64,000 bases of DNA, taken from the NCBI RefSeq assembly GCF_036884845.1, contig NZ_CP145732.1, forward strand, positions 2,232,001 to 2,296,000. The letters are read 5' to 3'. Below, in pieces: positions 19,447 to 29,185 of the stretch. Below the pieces are notes generated by a model that worked only from the letters and a program-made list of their open reading frames with translations, searched no databases and had not been told where the DNA came from. The translations under genes and the position numbers were made by a program. Within the stretch, counting starts at the first letter, position 1; the number at the start of each line of letters is the position of its first letter. This DNA is from Pseudomonas sp. MAG733B. GTDB taxonomy: Bacteria; Pseudomonadota; Gammaproteobacteria; Pseudomonadales; Pseudomonadaceae.

Positions 19447-21141
19447 ATGAGCGAAAGCTTTGCGGAACTCTTTGAAGAAAGCCTAAAAACCCTGAACCTT
19501 CAGGCAGGCTCCATCATCACCGGTGTTATCGTTGATATCGATTACCAAGCTCGCTGGGTAACCGTTCACGCTGGCCTGAAGTCTGAAGCACTCATCCCGC
19601 TTGAGCAGTTCTACAACGACGCTGGCGACCTGACTATCAACGTCGGTGACGAAGTTCACGTTGCTCTGGACTCGGTTGAAGACGGCTTTGGTGAAACCAA
19701 GCTGTCCCGTGAAAAAGCCAAGCGCGCTGAATGCTGGATTGTTCTGGAAGCAGCCTTCGCAGCCGAAGAAGTGGTCAAGGGCGTTATCAACGGTAAGGTT
19801 AAAGGCGGCTTCACTGTCGACGTTAACGGCATCCGTGCGTTCCTGCCAGGTTCTCTGGTTGACGTCCGTCCAGTGCGCGACACCACGCACCTGGAAGGCA
19901 AAGAGCTGGAATTCAAGGTCATCAAGCTGGACCAGAAGCGCAACAACGTTGTCGTTTCCCGTCGTAGCGTCCTGGAAGCCGAGAACTCCGCCGAGCGCGA
20001 AGCTCTGCTGGAATCCTTGCAGGAAGGCCAACAAGTCAAAGGTATCGTCAAGAACCTCACCGATTACGGCGCATTCGTCGATCTGGGTGGCGTCGATGGC
20101 CTGCTGCACATCACCGACATGGCTTGGAAGCGTATCAAGCATCCTTCCGAAATCGTCAACGTTGGCGACGAGATCGATGTCAAGGTTCTGAAGTACGATC
20201 GCGAACGCAATCGTGTTTCCCTGGGCCTGAAGCAACTGGGCGAAGATCCATGGGTTGCTATCAAAGCCCGTTACCCAGAAAGCACTCGCGTTACCGCTCG
20301 TGTAACCAACCTGACCGACTACGGCTGCTTCGCTGAGCTGGAAGAAGGCGTTGAAGGTCTGGTACACGTTTCCGAAATGGACTGGACCAACAAGAACATC
20401 CACCCTTCGAAAGTCGTACAAGTCGGCGACGAAGTGGAAGTTATGGTTCTGGACATCGACGAAGAGCGTCGTCGTATCTCCCTGGGCATCAAGCAGTGCA
20501 AATCTAACCCATGGGAAGATTTCTCTGGCCAGTTCAACAAGGGCGATAAAATCTCCGGCACCATCAAGTCGATCACCGATTTCGGTATCTTCATTGGTCT
20601 GGACGGCGGCATCGACGGTCTGGTTCACCTGTCCGACATCTCCTGGAACGAAGTGGGCGAAGAAGCCGTACGCCGTTTCAAGAAGGGCGACGAGCTGGAC
20701 ACCGTTATCCTGTCGGTTGACCCAGAGCGCGAGCGCATCTCCCTGGGTATCAAGCAACTGGAAAGCGATCCGTTCTCCGAGTACGTTCAAGAGAACGACA
20801 AAGGCGCAATCGTTAAGGGCATCGTGAAAGAAGTTGACGCTAAAGGCGCCATCATCACTCTGGCCGACGATATCGAAGCGACTCTGAAAGCCTCCGAAAT
20901 CAGCCGTGACCGCGTTGAAGACGCTCGTAACGTTCTGAAAGAAGGCGAAGAAGTAGAAGCCAAGATCATCAGCGTTGATCGCAAGAGCCGCGTAATCCAG
21001 CTCTCGATCAAGTCGAAAGACGTTGAAGACGAGAAAGAAGCTATCCAGAGCCTGCGCGACAAGCCAGTAGCTGGTGACGCTCCAGTAGCCACCACTCTGG
21101 GTGACCTGCTGCGTGCTGCACAAGCGGAAAAACAGAACTAA
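19447..21141 (+). CDS. rpsA: 30S ribosomal protein S1
   Basis: A 564-residue protein with six S1 (OB-fold) repeats. It binds mRNA on the small subunit and helps initiation at structured leaders. Repeats are recognised by recurring [17 protein letters not shown], [11 protein letters not shown] and [12 protein letters not shown] segments. The ATG at 19447 follows CAGGAATTAAA. Codon choice is strongly biased to GAA, GTT, CTG and AAG, as expected for a highly expressed gene. It is the last gene of the supraoperon and is followed by a strong terminator. Confidence 0.99.
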   Translation: MSESFAELFEESLKTLNLQAGSIITGVIVDIDYQARWVTVHAGLKSEALIPLEQFYNDAGDLTINVGDEVHVALDSVEDGFGETKLSREKAKRAECWIVLEAAFAAEEVVKGVINGKVKGGFTVDVNGIRAFLPGSLVDVRPVRDTTHLEGKELEFKVIKLDQKRNNVVVSRRSVLEAENSAEREALLESLQEGQQVKGIVKNLTDYGAFVDLGGVDGLLHITDMAWKRIKHPSEIVNVGDEIDVKVLKYDRERNRVSLGLKQLGEDPWVAIKARYPESTRVTARVTNLTDYGCFAELEEGVEGLVHVSEMDWTNKNIHPSKVVQVGDEVEVMVLDIDEERRRISLGIKQCKSNPWEDFSGQFNKGDKISGTIKSITDFGIFIGLDGGIDGLVHLSDISWNEVGEEAVRRFKKGDELDTVILSVDPERERISLGIKQLESDPFSEYVQENDKGAIVKGIVKEVDAKGAIITLADDIEATLKASEISRDRVEDARNVLKEGEEVEAKIISVDRKSRVIQLSIKSKDVEDEKEAIQSLRDKPVAGDAPVATTLGDLLRAAQAEKQN

Positions 21142-21156
21142 GTTCTGACTTTCTGT

Positions 21157-21186
21157 AAAAAAGGGCGACTTCGGTCGCCCTTTTTT
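21157..21186 (+). terminator. strong intrinsic terminator after rpsA
   Basis: GGGCGAC and GTCGCCC pair around a TTCG tetraloop, preceded by an A-run and followed by six T. The symmetry would allow termination from both sides. Confidence 0.95.
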
Positions 21187-21357
21187 GTGCCTGAAATTTG
21201 ATCGTGGTGGGGGTTGTAAGACTGGGTTCCGTTCTCGTATGAAACAAACGGTCGTTAAAGGATGTCTCTTTCTTTAACAGGATCAATCGTTTAATTGCAG
21301 CTAGTCTTAGCCTGAGACGAACGAGGCCAGGGCGGAGTGCCCGGCATAAGGAAGCGA

Positions 21358-21636
21358 ATGAATAGGCTCATTGTCGCAATAGCAGTTCTGACGCTGGCGG
21401 GTTGTACCACTAATGCCAAGACTCACGCAGTGCGCGGTGTCAGCGGCATTGAGATCGATTGTTCGGGGCTGGGGTCCGGGTGGGAGAAATGTAGTAAACG
21501 AGCGGCCAAGGAATGCAAGGCATCAGGTTATAAAGTGGTGGCAAGATCCGATGATGCCAAGGAAGAGGATGAGTTTCCCTTTGGCTTCAACCCGGCTGGG
21601 TATCTAACACGCACGATGCTGGTTATTTGCAGGTGA
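21358..21636 (+). CDS. small predicted lipoprotein, function unknown
   Basis: A 92-residue protein beginning MNRLIVAIAVLTLAGCTTN, with a clear signal peptide and LAGC lipobox, so it is probably a lipid-anchored envelope protein. The mature part has a cysteine pattern CSGLGSGWEKCSKRAAKEC that suggests disulfides or a small helical fold. Similar small lipoproteins exist in pseudomonads, but no function is known to me. The ATG at 21358 has AAGGAAG upstream. It sits alone between the rpsA terminator and ihfB, where P. aeruginosa has no comparable gene that I recall. Confidence 0.8.
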   Translation: MNRLIVAIAVLTLAGCTTNAKTHAVRGVSGIEIDCSGLGSGWEKCSKRAAKECKASGYKVVARSDDAKEEDEFPFGFNPAGYLTRTMLVICR

Positions 21637-21740
21637 GCATGTGAGGTGAGGGGAGTAAAACTCGGGCTGTTCAAATTCTTCCGGGCGTGCTAAAACCTTT
21701 GGAGCGATTTTCCTAGCTGCTTGAAAAAGAAGGGAAAAAT

Positions 21741-22046
21741 ATGACGAAGTCGGAGTTGATCGAACGAATTGTCACCCATCAAGGGCTGCTCTCATCGAAG
21801 GATGTGGAGTTGGCCATCAAGACCATGCTTGAGCAAATGTCCCAATGTCTGGCCACGGGTGATCGAATTGAGATCCGTGGGTTTGGCAGCTTCTCCTTGC
21901 ACTACCGTGCACCGCGCGTAGGTCGCAATCCTAAGACCGGTCAGTCCGTGAGCCTCGACGGCAAGTTTGTTCCGCATTTCAAGCCGGGGAAGGAGCTTCG
22001 CGATCGAGTGAATGAGGAAGAGGAAGAGGAAGAGGGTCTGGTTTAA
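21741..22046 (+). CDS. ihfB: integration host factor subunit beta
   Basis: A 101-residue HU-family DNA-bending protein, partner of IhfA. The DNA-binding arm [23 protein letters not shown] and the N-terminal [10 protein letters not shown] are diagnostic. The C-terminus ends in an unbroken run of seven Glu (from GAG/GAA repeats), making it slightly longer than the 94-residue P. aeruginosa protein. AAGGG precedes the ATG. In Pseudomonas ihfB (himD) marks the left end of the O-antigen locus, and that holds here. Confidence 0.98.
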   Translation: MTKSELIERIVTHQGLLSSKDVELAIKTMLEQMSQCLATGDRIEIRGFGSFSLHYRAPRVGRNPKTGQSVSLDGKFVPHFKPGKELRDRVNEEEEEEEGLV

Positions 22047-22070
22047 ATGATCAGGGTCTAGGAGTCTGTC

Positions 22071-22304
22071 GTGCACAGAGTAAAAAAGTTGTTTTTGCTA
22101 TTGATCCTATTGATGGCATTCGCGGCTACACTGCTGTTTTTACTTGAGAATCAGCAGCCAGCTTCTTTGGTGTTTATTGGCTGGGCTGCTCCGCAATGGC
22201 CGGTATCAGTATTCATTCTGGGGGCATTGTTGCTGGGGTTGGCTGTCGCGCCATTGTTGGCGCTAATAGTTTCCCGACGCCACGGCCAGCGTACTGGAAG
22301 GTAG
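22071..22304 (+). CDS. LapA-domain (DUF1049) membrane protein
   Basis: A 77-residue protein with two membrane helices (about 5-24 and 40-65) separated by a short loop with NQQPASLVFIGW, as in LapA/DUF1049 proteins. E. coli LapA acts with LapB in LPS assembly control, but no lapB adjoins here. The start is GTG at 22071 with AGGAG about six bases upstream. It follows ihfB by 24 bases and probably shares its transcript. Its position next to the O-antigen genes fits an envelope role. Confidence 0.85.
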   Translation: MHRVKKLFLLLILLMAFAATLLFLLENQQPASLVFIGWAAPQWPVSVFILGALLLGLAVAPLLALIVSRRHGQRTGR

Positions 22305-22343
22305 GCTGGTTTTCCGGGGTTTGAGTGGAGATATCCTGGCCGA

Positions 22344-22413
22344 CTGATCGCGATGATCAGCAGGATTCAACGCACGACAGGCCCGACGCAGGATTATGCC
22401 TGAGCGACGGGCC
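22344..22413. terminator. paired hairpins between convergent genes
   Basis: CTGATC/GATCAG (22344-22360) and GGCCCG..CAGG/CCTG..CGGGCC (22380-22413) form two stems between the convergent LapA-domain and GT4 genes. Neither has a T-run, so their role in termination is plausible but unproven. Confidence 0.35.
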
Positions 22414-22423
22414 AGGCGAGTGA

Positions 22424-23548
22424 TTAGCCGCGCAATTCCATTGCATCGATCATGGCTGCATTGACACGATGTACGTCGTATTTTTGCTCTGCGAGTTCAC
22501 GACTTGTGCGACCCATTTGTTCGCGCAGTTCGCTCGAATCTGCCAGGCGAGCCATCGCTTTAGCCAGGTCGAGCGAGTCGCCCGGTTTGACGAGTAAGCC
22601 ATTAACCCCATCTTGAACCGTCTCACGGCAACCCGGGGCATCCGTGGTGATAATTGCTCGCCCGCTTGACATGGCTTCGAGCACCGAGCGCGGTGTGCCT
22701 TCGCGGTATGACGGCAGTACGAATATGCTGCAGGCCGCAATGTAAGGCTTCACATCGCTGACTGCTCCATGGAAGTGGGCGAATCCTTCCTGTTCCCACC
22801 CGGAAACAACCTCTGCATTGATGCCGGAAGGGTTGGAATCCGCTGCCCCGACTAAATGGAAGGTTGCTTGTGGATGGGTGGATTTGAGCGCGCGTGCGGC
22901 CTCTACAAACTCAAATACACCTTTATCACGCAGCAGCCTGCCTACGAACAAAAAGTTCGGTTGCGGTGGCAGTGGGGTCACCGTGTAGCTTTCAGTGTCG
23001 ACCCCAGAACCATTGATGATCCAGGTTGGAAGGTTGGCATTGAAAAGTCCCTGATCCTTGAAGAGTTGTCGGTCATCAGGATTCTGGAAGAACAGTCCAT
23101 TGGCAAAGCGTAATCCAAACCGGTACAAGCCCGACGCGACACGGTTTATCAGGCGGCGACCGAAGCTGGTCTCTACATCAGTGAACGCATACCCAAGCCC
23201 TGTAATCAGGGCATAGCGTCGCTTGACGCCTGCCAGGCGGGCCGCAGGCAAGCCGTAGACCACGGGTTTGATCGTGTAGGCAAGCACCACATCAGCCCTG
23301 ATTTTGCGCAGGCATCGGTTGAGACGCAGCATGTAGCTTAGATCGGCGAGCGGGTTCAGACCGGCGCGCGCCATCGGCACAACATGGTAGGCAATCCCTT
23401 TCTCGGCAAGACGCATACGCACCGACTCATCATCTTCCGGTGCAATCGCGGCGACTTCATGCCCGTTCGCCCGCATTGCATCCAGAAGATCCCCGCGAAA
23501 TCGAATCAGCGATTCGGCGAGTCCGGCAATGACAACAATCCTAGACAT
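22424..23548 (-). CDS. GT4-family glycosyltransferase of the O-antigen locus
   Basis: A 374-residue GT-B-fold retaining glycosyltransferase. The nucleotide-binding E-x7-E motif is in [14 protein letters not shown], and the donor-side strand [12 protein letters not shown] begins the C-terminal half. It resembles PglA-type enzymes that add GalNAc-type sugars to bacillosamine on a lipid carrier. That fits the PglC-like initiating enzyme and the UDP-GalNAc(A) genes here. It is the only obvious assembly glycosyltransferase in the 22-36 kb locus. The start overlaps the wbpP stop by eight bases (ATGTCTAG). It is the last gene of the leftward operon. Confidence 0.9.
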   Translation of the reverse strand: MSRIVVIAGLAESLIRFRGDLLDAMRANGHEVAAIAPEDDESVRMRLAEKGIAYHVVPMARAGLNPLADLSYMLRLNRCLRKIRADVVLAYTIKPVVYGLPAARLAGVKRRYALITGLGYAFTDVETSFGRRLINRVASGLYRFGLRFANGLFFQNPDDRQLFKDQGLFNANLPTWIINGSGVDTESYTVTPLPPQPNFLFVGRLLRDKGVFEFVEAARALKSTHPQATFHLVGAADSNPSGINAEVVSGWEQEGFAHFHGAVSDVKPYIAACSIFVLPSYREGTPRSVLEAMSSGRAIITTDAPGCRETVQDGVNGLLVKPGDSLDLAKAMARLADSSELREQMGRTSRELAEQKYDVHRVNAAMIDAMELRG

Positions 23549-24581
23549 GCTTGCCTACATGAGTTGAGTAGTAGGCTGCAGAGTCTTGTAGTCCGGCTGC
23601 GATACGGTGCGTCGGAGCATAACCGAGCAATGTTTGTGCCTTGCTGATGTCTGCTTGAGAGTGACGCACATCGGCGGCTCTGAAATCACGGTACACAGGG
23701 CTTACATCCTTGAGCTCGGGTCTGGTGGCGCAGGCAAGATCACGGATATTGGAGAACAGTTCGTTAAGAGTGGTGCGGTCGCCTACGGCCACGTTGAACA
23801 CCTGGTTCACCGCTTCGGTTTCTTGTGTCGTGGCTGCCAGCAGATTGGCCTGAACGGCATTGGCTACGAAGCAAAAGTCACGGCTGGTTTCGCCGTCACC
23901 GTTGATATGAATCGCTTCGTCGCGCAGCAGGGCACCAAACCACTTTGGAATGACGGCCGCATAAGCACCATCAGGATCCTGCCTTGGGCCGAATACGTTG
24001 AAGTACCGTAGCCCAATCGTTTGCAGACCATAGCAACGAGCAAACACGTCAGCGTACAGCTCGTTGACATACTTGGTGACGGCGTATGGCGACAATGGTC
24101 GACCGATTCGGTCCTCTACCTTTGGCAGGCCTGGGTGATCGCCATACGTGGAGCTGGAGGCGGCATAAACGAAGCGCTTGACGCCGGCATCACGGCTGGC
24201 GACCAGCATGTTCAGGAAGCCGTCGATGTTCGTGGTGTTGGTTCGAATCGGGTCCTCTAGCGAGCGAGGCACACTGCCCAGAGCCGCTTGGTGGAGTACG
24301 TAGTCGACACCTTCTGCCAGCGCAAGCTGGCAGTCTTCGAGCTTGCGAATATCACCCTGGACAAACTTGAATTGTGCCCATGCGGTGTTGCCGACGGCCT
24401 CCTGAACCAGGTCCAGATTGCGCTGGTGACCGGTTTCAAAGTTGTCCAGGCCAATCACGCGCTGATTCAGTTTGAGCAGTGTTTCGAGCAGGTTCGAACC
24501 GATGAAGCCCGCCACGCCGGTGATGAGCCAGGTGCGCGGGGTAGCCGTCAGTTCTTGACGCAGAGTTTCGTAGGTATTCAT
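23541..24581 (-). CDS. wbpP: UDP-N-acetylglucosamine C4-epimerase
   Basis: A 346-residue extended SDR very similar to WbpP of P. aeruginosa O6 and to TviC. It interconverts UDP-GlcNAc and UDP-GalNAc. TGVAGFIGS is the NAD motif. [28 protein letters not shown] and [17 protein letters not shown] give the catalytic Ser and YxxxK. The ATG at 24581 has GGAG nine bases upstream. Upstream in-frame codons overlap wbpO. With WbpO it supplies UDP-GalNAcA. Confidence 0.95.
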   Translation of the reverse strand: MNTYETLRQELTATPRTWLITGVAGFIGSNLLETLLKLNQRVIGLDNFETGHQRNLDLVQEAVGNTAWAQFKFVQGDIRKLEDCQLALAEGVDYVLHQAALGSVPRSLEDPIRTNTTNIDGFLNMLVASRDAGVKRFVYAASSSTYGDHPGLPKVEDRIGRPLSPYAVTKYVNELYADVFARCYGLQTIGLRYFNVFGPRQDPDGAYAAVIPKWFGALLRDEAIHINGDGETSRDFCFVANAVQANLLAATTQETEAVNQVFNVAVGDRTTLNELFSNIRDLACATRPELKDVSPVYRDFRAADVRHSQADISKAQTLLGYAPTHRIAAGLQDSAAYYSTHVGKHV

Positions 24582-24592
24582 GCCTGTCTCCA

Positions 24593-25876
24593 TCAGAGGC
24601 GCCAGAAGCGCGCTCCAGCACTTTCCAGGGCTGGGCCATTGCAAACACCTTTCACGTCGATAACGACAGGGGCGTTGTGCATAAGCTTCAAGTATTCGTT
24701 GCTTGACCAGCGTGCGTAGGTATCGTGCGCAACGGCAACCACGACTGCCGCCGCAGGCTGGAGTTCGTCGAGCTTGCGCAAAGATACGCCATACTCGTGC
24801 AGGGCTTCCGCCGGCTCTGCTTCTGGGTCGAAGACCTGGACCTTGACGCCGAAATCCTCGAGCTCTCGGATGATATCGATAACGCGAGAGTTGCGCAGGT
24901 CAGGGCAGTTTTCCTTGAAGGTCAGGCCAAGGACCGTGACGACCGATCCAGCGATAGGATGGCCTGCATGGATCATTTGCTTGATCGTCTGCTGGGCTAT
25001 ATAGGCACCCATGCTGTCATTGATGCGACGGCCGGCCAGAATGACCTGAGGAATATAACCGAGCTTTTCGGCCTTGTGCGTCAGGTAATAAGGGTCAACA
25101 CCGATGCAGTGTCCGCCTACCAGTCCTGGCTTGAACTTCAGGAAGTTCCATTTGGTGCCTGCTGCTTCCAGGACGTCGAGGGTGTCGATGCCCATGCGGT
25201 CGAAGATCAGTGCCAGTTCATTCATCAGTGCGATGTTCAGGTCGCGCTGGGTATTTTCGATCACCTTCGCGGCTTCAGCCACCTTGATGGACGCAGCTTT
25301 GTAAACACCGGCCGTCACTACAGAGCTGTATACGTCAGCGACAATTTCAAGGGTGGCGGCATCTTGTCCGGATACGACCTTCATGATCTTGGTGAAGGTG
25401 TGCTCCTTGTCGCCCGGATTGATACGCTCGGGGCTGTAGCCCACGGTGAAGTCAGTCCCGCATTTCAGGCCCGACACGCGTTCAAGGATAGGGACGCAGA
25501 TGTCCTCGGTTACGCCGGGGTAAACAGTCGATTCATAGACAACAATATCGCCGCTTTTGAGCGCTTTACCGACAGTTTCAGAGGCTTTGACCACTGGTGT
25601 CAGGTCGGGTTGGTGAGCGTCGTCGATCGGGGTCGGAACGGCCACGATATGAAAGTCCGCCTTTGCAAGGACGTCTGTCTTGCTGGTGAACTCGATTTGC
25701 GTCTGTGCCAACTCGGCGCTGGTGATTTCATTGGTACGGTCTTGCCCCGCACGCAACTCTTGCAGGCGACTTTCGTTGATGTCGAAGCCGATTACAGCCG
25801 AGTGTTTGCCAAAAGCTACAGCCACGGGCAGGCCGACATAGCCCAGCCCGACCACTGATATCTTTCTTAGATACAT
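24593..25876 (-). CDS. wbpO: UDP-N-acetyl-hexosamine 6-dehydrogenase (WbpO/TviB type)
   Basis: A 427-residue NAD-dependent nucleotide-sugar dehydrogenase. The Rossmann motif is [16 protein letters not shown], and the catalytic cysteine is in [23 protein letters not shown] and [10 protein letters not shown] are conserved. WbpO oxidises UDP-GalNAc to UDP-GalNAcA, and pairing with WbpP favours that substrate over UDP-GlcNAc. GAGGA lies before the ATG. wbpP follows after 11 bases. Confidence 0.94.
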   Translation of the reverse strand: MYLRKISVVGLGYVGLPVAVAFGKHSAVIGFDINESRLQELRAGQDRTNEITSAELAQTQIEFTSKTDVLAKADFHIVAVPTPIDDAHQPDLTPVVKASETVGKALKSGDIVVYESTVYPGVTEDICVPILERVSGLKCGTDFTVGYSPERINPGDKEHTFTKIMKVVSGQDAATLEIVADVYSSVVTAGVYKAASIKVAEAAKVIENTQRDLNIALMNELALIFDRMGIDTLDVLEAAGTKWNFLKFKPGLVGGHCIGVDPYYLTHKAEKLGYIPQVILAGRRINDSMGAYIAQQTIKQMIHAGHPIAGSVVTVLGLTFKENCPDLRNSRVIDIIRELEDFGVKVQVFDPEAEPAEALHEYGVSLRKLDELQPAAAVVVAVAHDTYARWSSNEYLKLMHNAPVVIDVKGVCNGPALESAGARFWRL

Positions 25877-25906
25877 GGATTTTCCTCTAATAATGAAATC
25901 TTTTAT

Positions 25907-27853
25907 TCAGATGGCTCGTTGTCGATCGAGCCATGCCTGGAACATCAGTACCGGCCATAGCTGGTGCTGGTAGTTGCCCTGGCCTCGAAGGTGTCTTTCC
26001 CATACGGCCCGGATCGGACCCGGTACGAAATAGCCTTCGCGTGCCAGACGTTGTGGGTCCAACAGAGTTTCTGCCCAATCGCGCAATGGGCCGCGTAGCC
26101 AGTCGTGTAACGGGATGCCGAAGCCCATTTTTGGGCGCTCGATAAGTTCGCGCGGAACGTAGCGATAGAGTAGCTGGCGAAGTATCCATTTGGTGCTGCC
26201 GTTGCGGATTTTCAGCGACATCGGCAACCCGGAGGCAAATTCGACGATCCGATGGTCCAGGAAGGGCACACGGGTTTCCAGGCTGACTGCCATTGCTGCG
26301 CGATCTACCTTCGCCAGAATATCGTCGGGCAGATAGGTCATGGCATCCTGGCGCATCATCCAGGAGGCAAAATCGCTGTCTCCGACGGACATCAGGCTGG
26401 ATTGGGATTGTGCGCCAATGACCACGTCGGTTGCATTTGGCCACTGAGACACGACGCGATCGTACATCTGTCCGGCAGAGTCATGGCGCATCACGCTGGC
26501 CAGTTTGTGGAGTTTCTCTCCCGGCAGCCGGACGCGTAAACCTGCCGGGGTGATGGGGCTCAATCCATTGATAATGGAGTCCCAGCGATCCGGCGAGGCG
26601 AACTCGATCATTCGAGCAGCCAACCTGCGTGCCGGGCCGGGCACGCGACTCAGTTTGCGCCATACGCTGGGCAGAAATTGATAGCGGTTGTACCCACCGA
26701 ACAGTTCATCGCCTGCGTCGCCGGACAGACTCACAGTCACCTGGCTGCGAGCCAGTTGAGAAACGAGATAAGTCGGTATCTGGGATGAGTCGGCGAACGG
26801 CTCACTGTAGATGTCGGCTAGTTTGGGTACGACGCCAAGGGCGTCAGCACCTGATACATAGAGCTCGGTATGGTCAGTACCAAGATGACGGGCGACGGCT
26901 TTTGCGTGCTCGGCTTCATTGTACCCGGGGTTGTCGAAACCAATGGTGTAGGTTTTGACCTGTTGGGGCGATAGAGACTGCATCAAGCCGACAATCAGGC
27001 TTGAGTCGATACCACCGGACAGGAAAGCACCGAGCGGAACATCAGCCATCATTTGCTCGCTGATGGTTGTGCGCATCAGTGCGTCGAGTTGGTCGATGGC
27101 GTCGTTGTCGGAAGGTGTCTCGCTGCTCGAAGGCTGCGCGACGGGCATTTCCCAATAGGCCTTTGGAGGGCCGAACACGCCACTCGCAAGCGCGGCTTGG
27201 TCGAGTTCGATCCACGTGCCGGGTGGCAGCTTGTGAATACCCTCGTAAATAGAGTGTGGCGAAGGGATATATGCAAACTTCAGGAGCAGGGCCAGGCTGT
27301 CCCGGGAAACCTGCGCATCAAAAGCTGGGTGTGCACTGAGCGCCTGCAACTCCGACGCAAAGAGCAATGCGCCATTCTTCAGGCCGTAATAGAGAGGTTT
27401 TTCTCCAATCCGGTCGCGTGCGAGCGTGAGGGTTTCGCGGCTGCGATCCCATACCGCGATCGCGAACATACCGACCATCCGGCGCAGGGTTTCTTCGATG
27501 CCCCAGTGTTCGAATGCCGCCAGCATCACTTCGGTATCAGAATGACCGCGCCACGGCAACGGTCCCTGGAGTGCCGAATCGAGCGACTTGCGCAGTGACT
27601 GGAAGTTGTAGATTTCACCGTTGAACACGATGACATAACGGCCTGTCGGCGAGGCCATTGGCTGGTGCCCGGCCGAACTCAGGTCGACGATCGCGAGTCG
27701 GCGATGACCCAGGAACAGGCCGGCGCCATTGTCCCAGGCGCCAGCATCATCGGGACCACGGCGCACTATGGCGTCGGTCATTCGGGTGAGGGCTTTTGGC
27801 CCGTCATACCTGTCTTGGCTATTAGGGTGCCAGAACCCAGCGATACCACACAT
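25907..27853 (-). CDS. asparagine-synthase-like amidotransferase (WbpS type)
   Basis: A 648-residue glutamine-dependent amidotransferase. Cys2 (MCGIAGF) is the glutaminase nucleophile, with RGPDDAG and FNGEIYNF following. The ATP-pyrophosphatase loop is SGGIDSS near residue 270. The ligase signature VDRAAMAVSLETRVPFLDH is intact. In O-antigen loci such as P. aeruginosa O6 the homolog WbpS is thought to amidate a hexuronic acid, for example GalNAcA to GalNAcA-amide. Adjacency to wbpO and wbpP makes that more likely here than asparagine synthesis. It lies 18 bases after wzy and 30 before wbpO. Confidence 0.9.
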   Translation of the reverse strand: MCGIAGFWHPNSQDRYDGPKALTRMTDAIVRRGPDDAGAWDNGAGLFLGHRRLAIVDLSSAGHQPMASPTGRYVIVFNGEIYNFQSLRKSLDSALQGPLPWRGHSDTEVMLAAFEHWGIEETLRRMVGMFAIAVWDRSRETLTLARDRIGEKPLYYGLKNGALLFASELQALSAHPAFDAQVSRDSLALLLKFAYIPSPHSIYEGIHKLPPGTWIELDQAALASGVFGPPKAYWEMPVAQPSSSETPSDNDAIDQLDALMRTTISEQMMADVPLGAFLSGGIDSSLIVGLMQSLSPQQVKTYTIGFDNPGYNEAEHAKAVARHLGTDHTELYVSGADALGVVPKLADIYSEPFADSSQIPTYLVSQLARSQVTVSLSGDAGDELFGGYNRYQFLPSVWRKLSRVPGPARRLAARMIEFASPDRWDSIINGLSPITPAGLRVRLPGEKLHKLASVMRHDSAGQMYDRVVSQWPNATDVVIGAQSQSSLMSVGDSDFASWMMRQDAMTYLPDDILAKVDRAAMAVSLETRVPFLDHRIVEFASGLPMSLKIRNGSTKWILRQLLYRYVPRELIERPKMGFGIPLHDWLRGPLRDWAETLLDPQRLAREGYFVPGPIRAVWERHLRGQGNYQHQLWPVLMFQAWLDRQRAI

Positions 27854-27871
27854 GGAACAATTCCGTTGTAA

Positions 27872-29185
27872 TCAGATGGGTTGAGGCTTTTCGCGGACGG
27901 CAGTGAAACTGCCATTCTTAACCGCTAGCGCACAGATGATCATGTAGAGACTGAATACGGGCTGGCGGAGCATGAAGTGGGCTCCGGAGAAGATCATCAA
28001 CACGATCAGCACTGCCAGCGAGTAAGGGTCTCGGGCTCGATAGGCAGTGACGAGAAGCCACAGATACAAAGCGCCAAGCATTAGCACGCCAACAACGCCG
28101 GCCTGAGTCAGCATGTCGAATCCGAGATTGTGGGCTTCCTGCTTATGCTCCGGATCGTCAAGATAAGAGAATGCGCCTGGGCCGTGCCCGATAACCGGGG
28201 ACTCCAGCCATGCATCAATGGCGTGGATCCACAGGGTTTTACGCACGCCGCCTTTGTTTTCGTCCAGGCCGACACCCATCAAGGAGTCTGACCTGGTGGG
28301 CGCGAACGCTCTTGGGGCACGTGGCGCGCCGGTCTTGCCATCGCTAAATACCGAAGAAACGGAGTTGACAAGCTTTTCCTCGTACTTGATGAGTATTTCG
28401 CGGCCCGGTCCATCGATCATCAGCTTGAATGTGCCAAATGCCAGGATGAAGGCAATCAGCATGGTCGTGAACAACTTCCAGTTGGTTTGTTTGGTCCAGA
28501 GTGCCGCCACGATTGTCAGCAATGGCAGGCCGACGCACCAGGCGAGCAACAGCGCGTCGCTGCGAACGCATATGCCCAGGAAGAAAAAAACCCAGAGCAG
28601 CAGGAAGTTGCGCAGCCAGCGTGAGCCTTGCCAGTTTGCATCGCGGTAAACCGCCATCAACCAGATCGGAATCGGCAGCAGGAACAGTGCGAGTTGGTTG
28701 GGGTTCGTGGACCAGGCGGACAGCCGGGAAGGGAAGTCCGTATTGATCCCCAGCAATTGCGCCAGTTCGTAAAAATCAGTCAGGAAGCAGATAAACGGCA
28801 CGGCCAGCAGTACGACTGGAATCACCCCCAACGCTCTGATGAAGTTATTGAATTCCTGCTGTGATGCCTGCTCGATGCAGGCCAGCGCCATCAGAGAGAA
28901 GCATGCCGTGTACAAATATGCGGCCGCCGTGTGAGCAGAGCTGGCGCCCTTTACCGGGCTAAGCAGCATCGCCACACCCGTAATCCCGATGAAGCCTATC
29001 CAGAAGAGCATCACGGGATGTGTCAGATAGCGCAGAGCATGCTTGTAGCGCAAGGACCACAGGATCAACACAATGCCTGCGAGTTCGCCAATGCCCAGTG
29101 GCAGATGTCCGAAACGCAACGCGGTGGTCACGGATGCAAAAACAACCAGGGCGGCGCCGATCGAGACGTAATTTGCCTTATGCAT
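27872..29185 (-). CDS. wzy: O-antigen polymerase (Wzy) candidate
   Basis: A 437-residue polytopic membrane protein with about 11-12 predicted helices and a long periplasmic loop near residues 265-330. It contains the O-antigen ligase/polymerase-family segment VIGHGPGAFSYLDD followed by EAHNLGFDMLTQAGVVG, whose histidine is typical of the Wzy_C domain. WaaL ligases share these features. Position inside the operon beside wzx argues for polymerase, since waaL is usually in the core locus. The start overlaps the wzx stop by one base (TAATG). Confidence 0.82.
   Translation of the reverse strand: MHKANYVSIGAALVVFASVTTALRFGHLPLGIGELAGIVLILWSLRYKHALRYLTHPVMLFWIGFIGITGVAMLLSPVKGASSAHTAAAYLYTACFSLMALACIEQASQQEFNNFIRALGVIPVVLLAVPFICFLTDFYELAQLLGINTDFPSRLSAWSTNPNQLALFLLPIPIWLMAVYRDANWQGSRWLRNFLLLWVFFFLGICVRSDALLLAWCVGLPLLTIVAALWTKQTNWKLFTTMLIAFILAFGTFKLMIDGPGREILIKYEEKLVNSVSSVFSDGKTGAPRAPRAFAPTRSDSLMGVGLDENKGGVRKTLWIHAIDAWLESPVIGHGPGAFSYLDDPEHKQEAHNLGFDMLTQAGVVGVLMLGALYLWLLVTAYRARDPYSLAVLIVLMIFSGAHFMLRQPVFSLYMIICALAVKNGSFTAVREKPQPI

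Noticed and set aside
19483..21123. 546-codon minus-strand open frame opposite rpsA
   Set aside because: Antisense to a highly biased ribosomal gene, with no family similarity.
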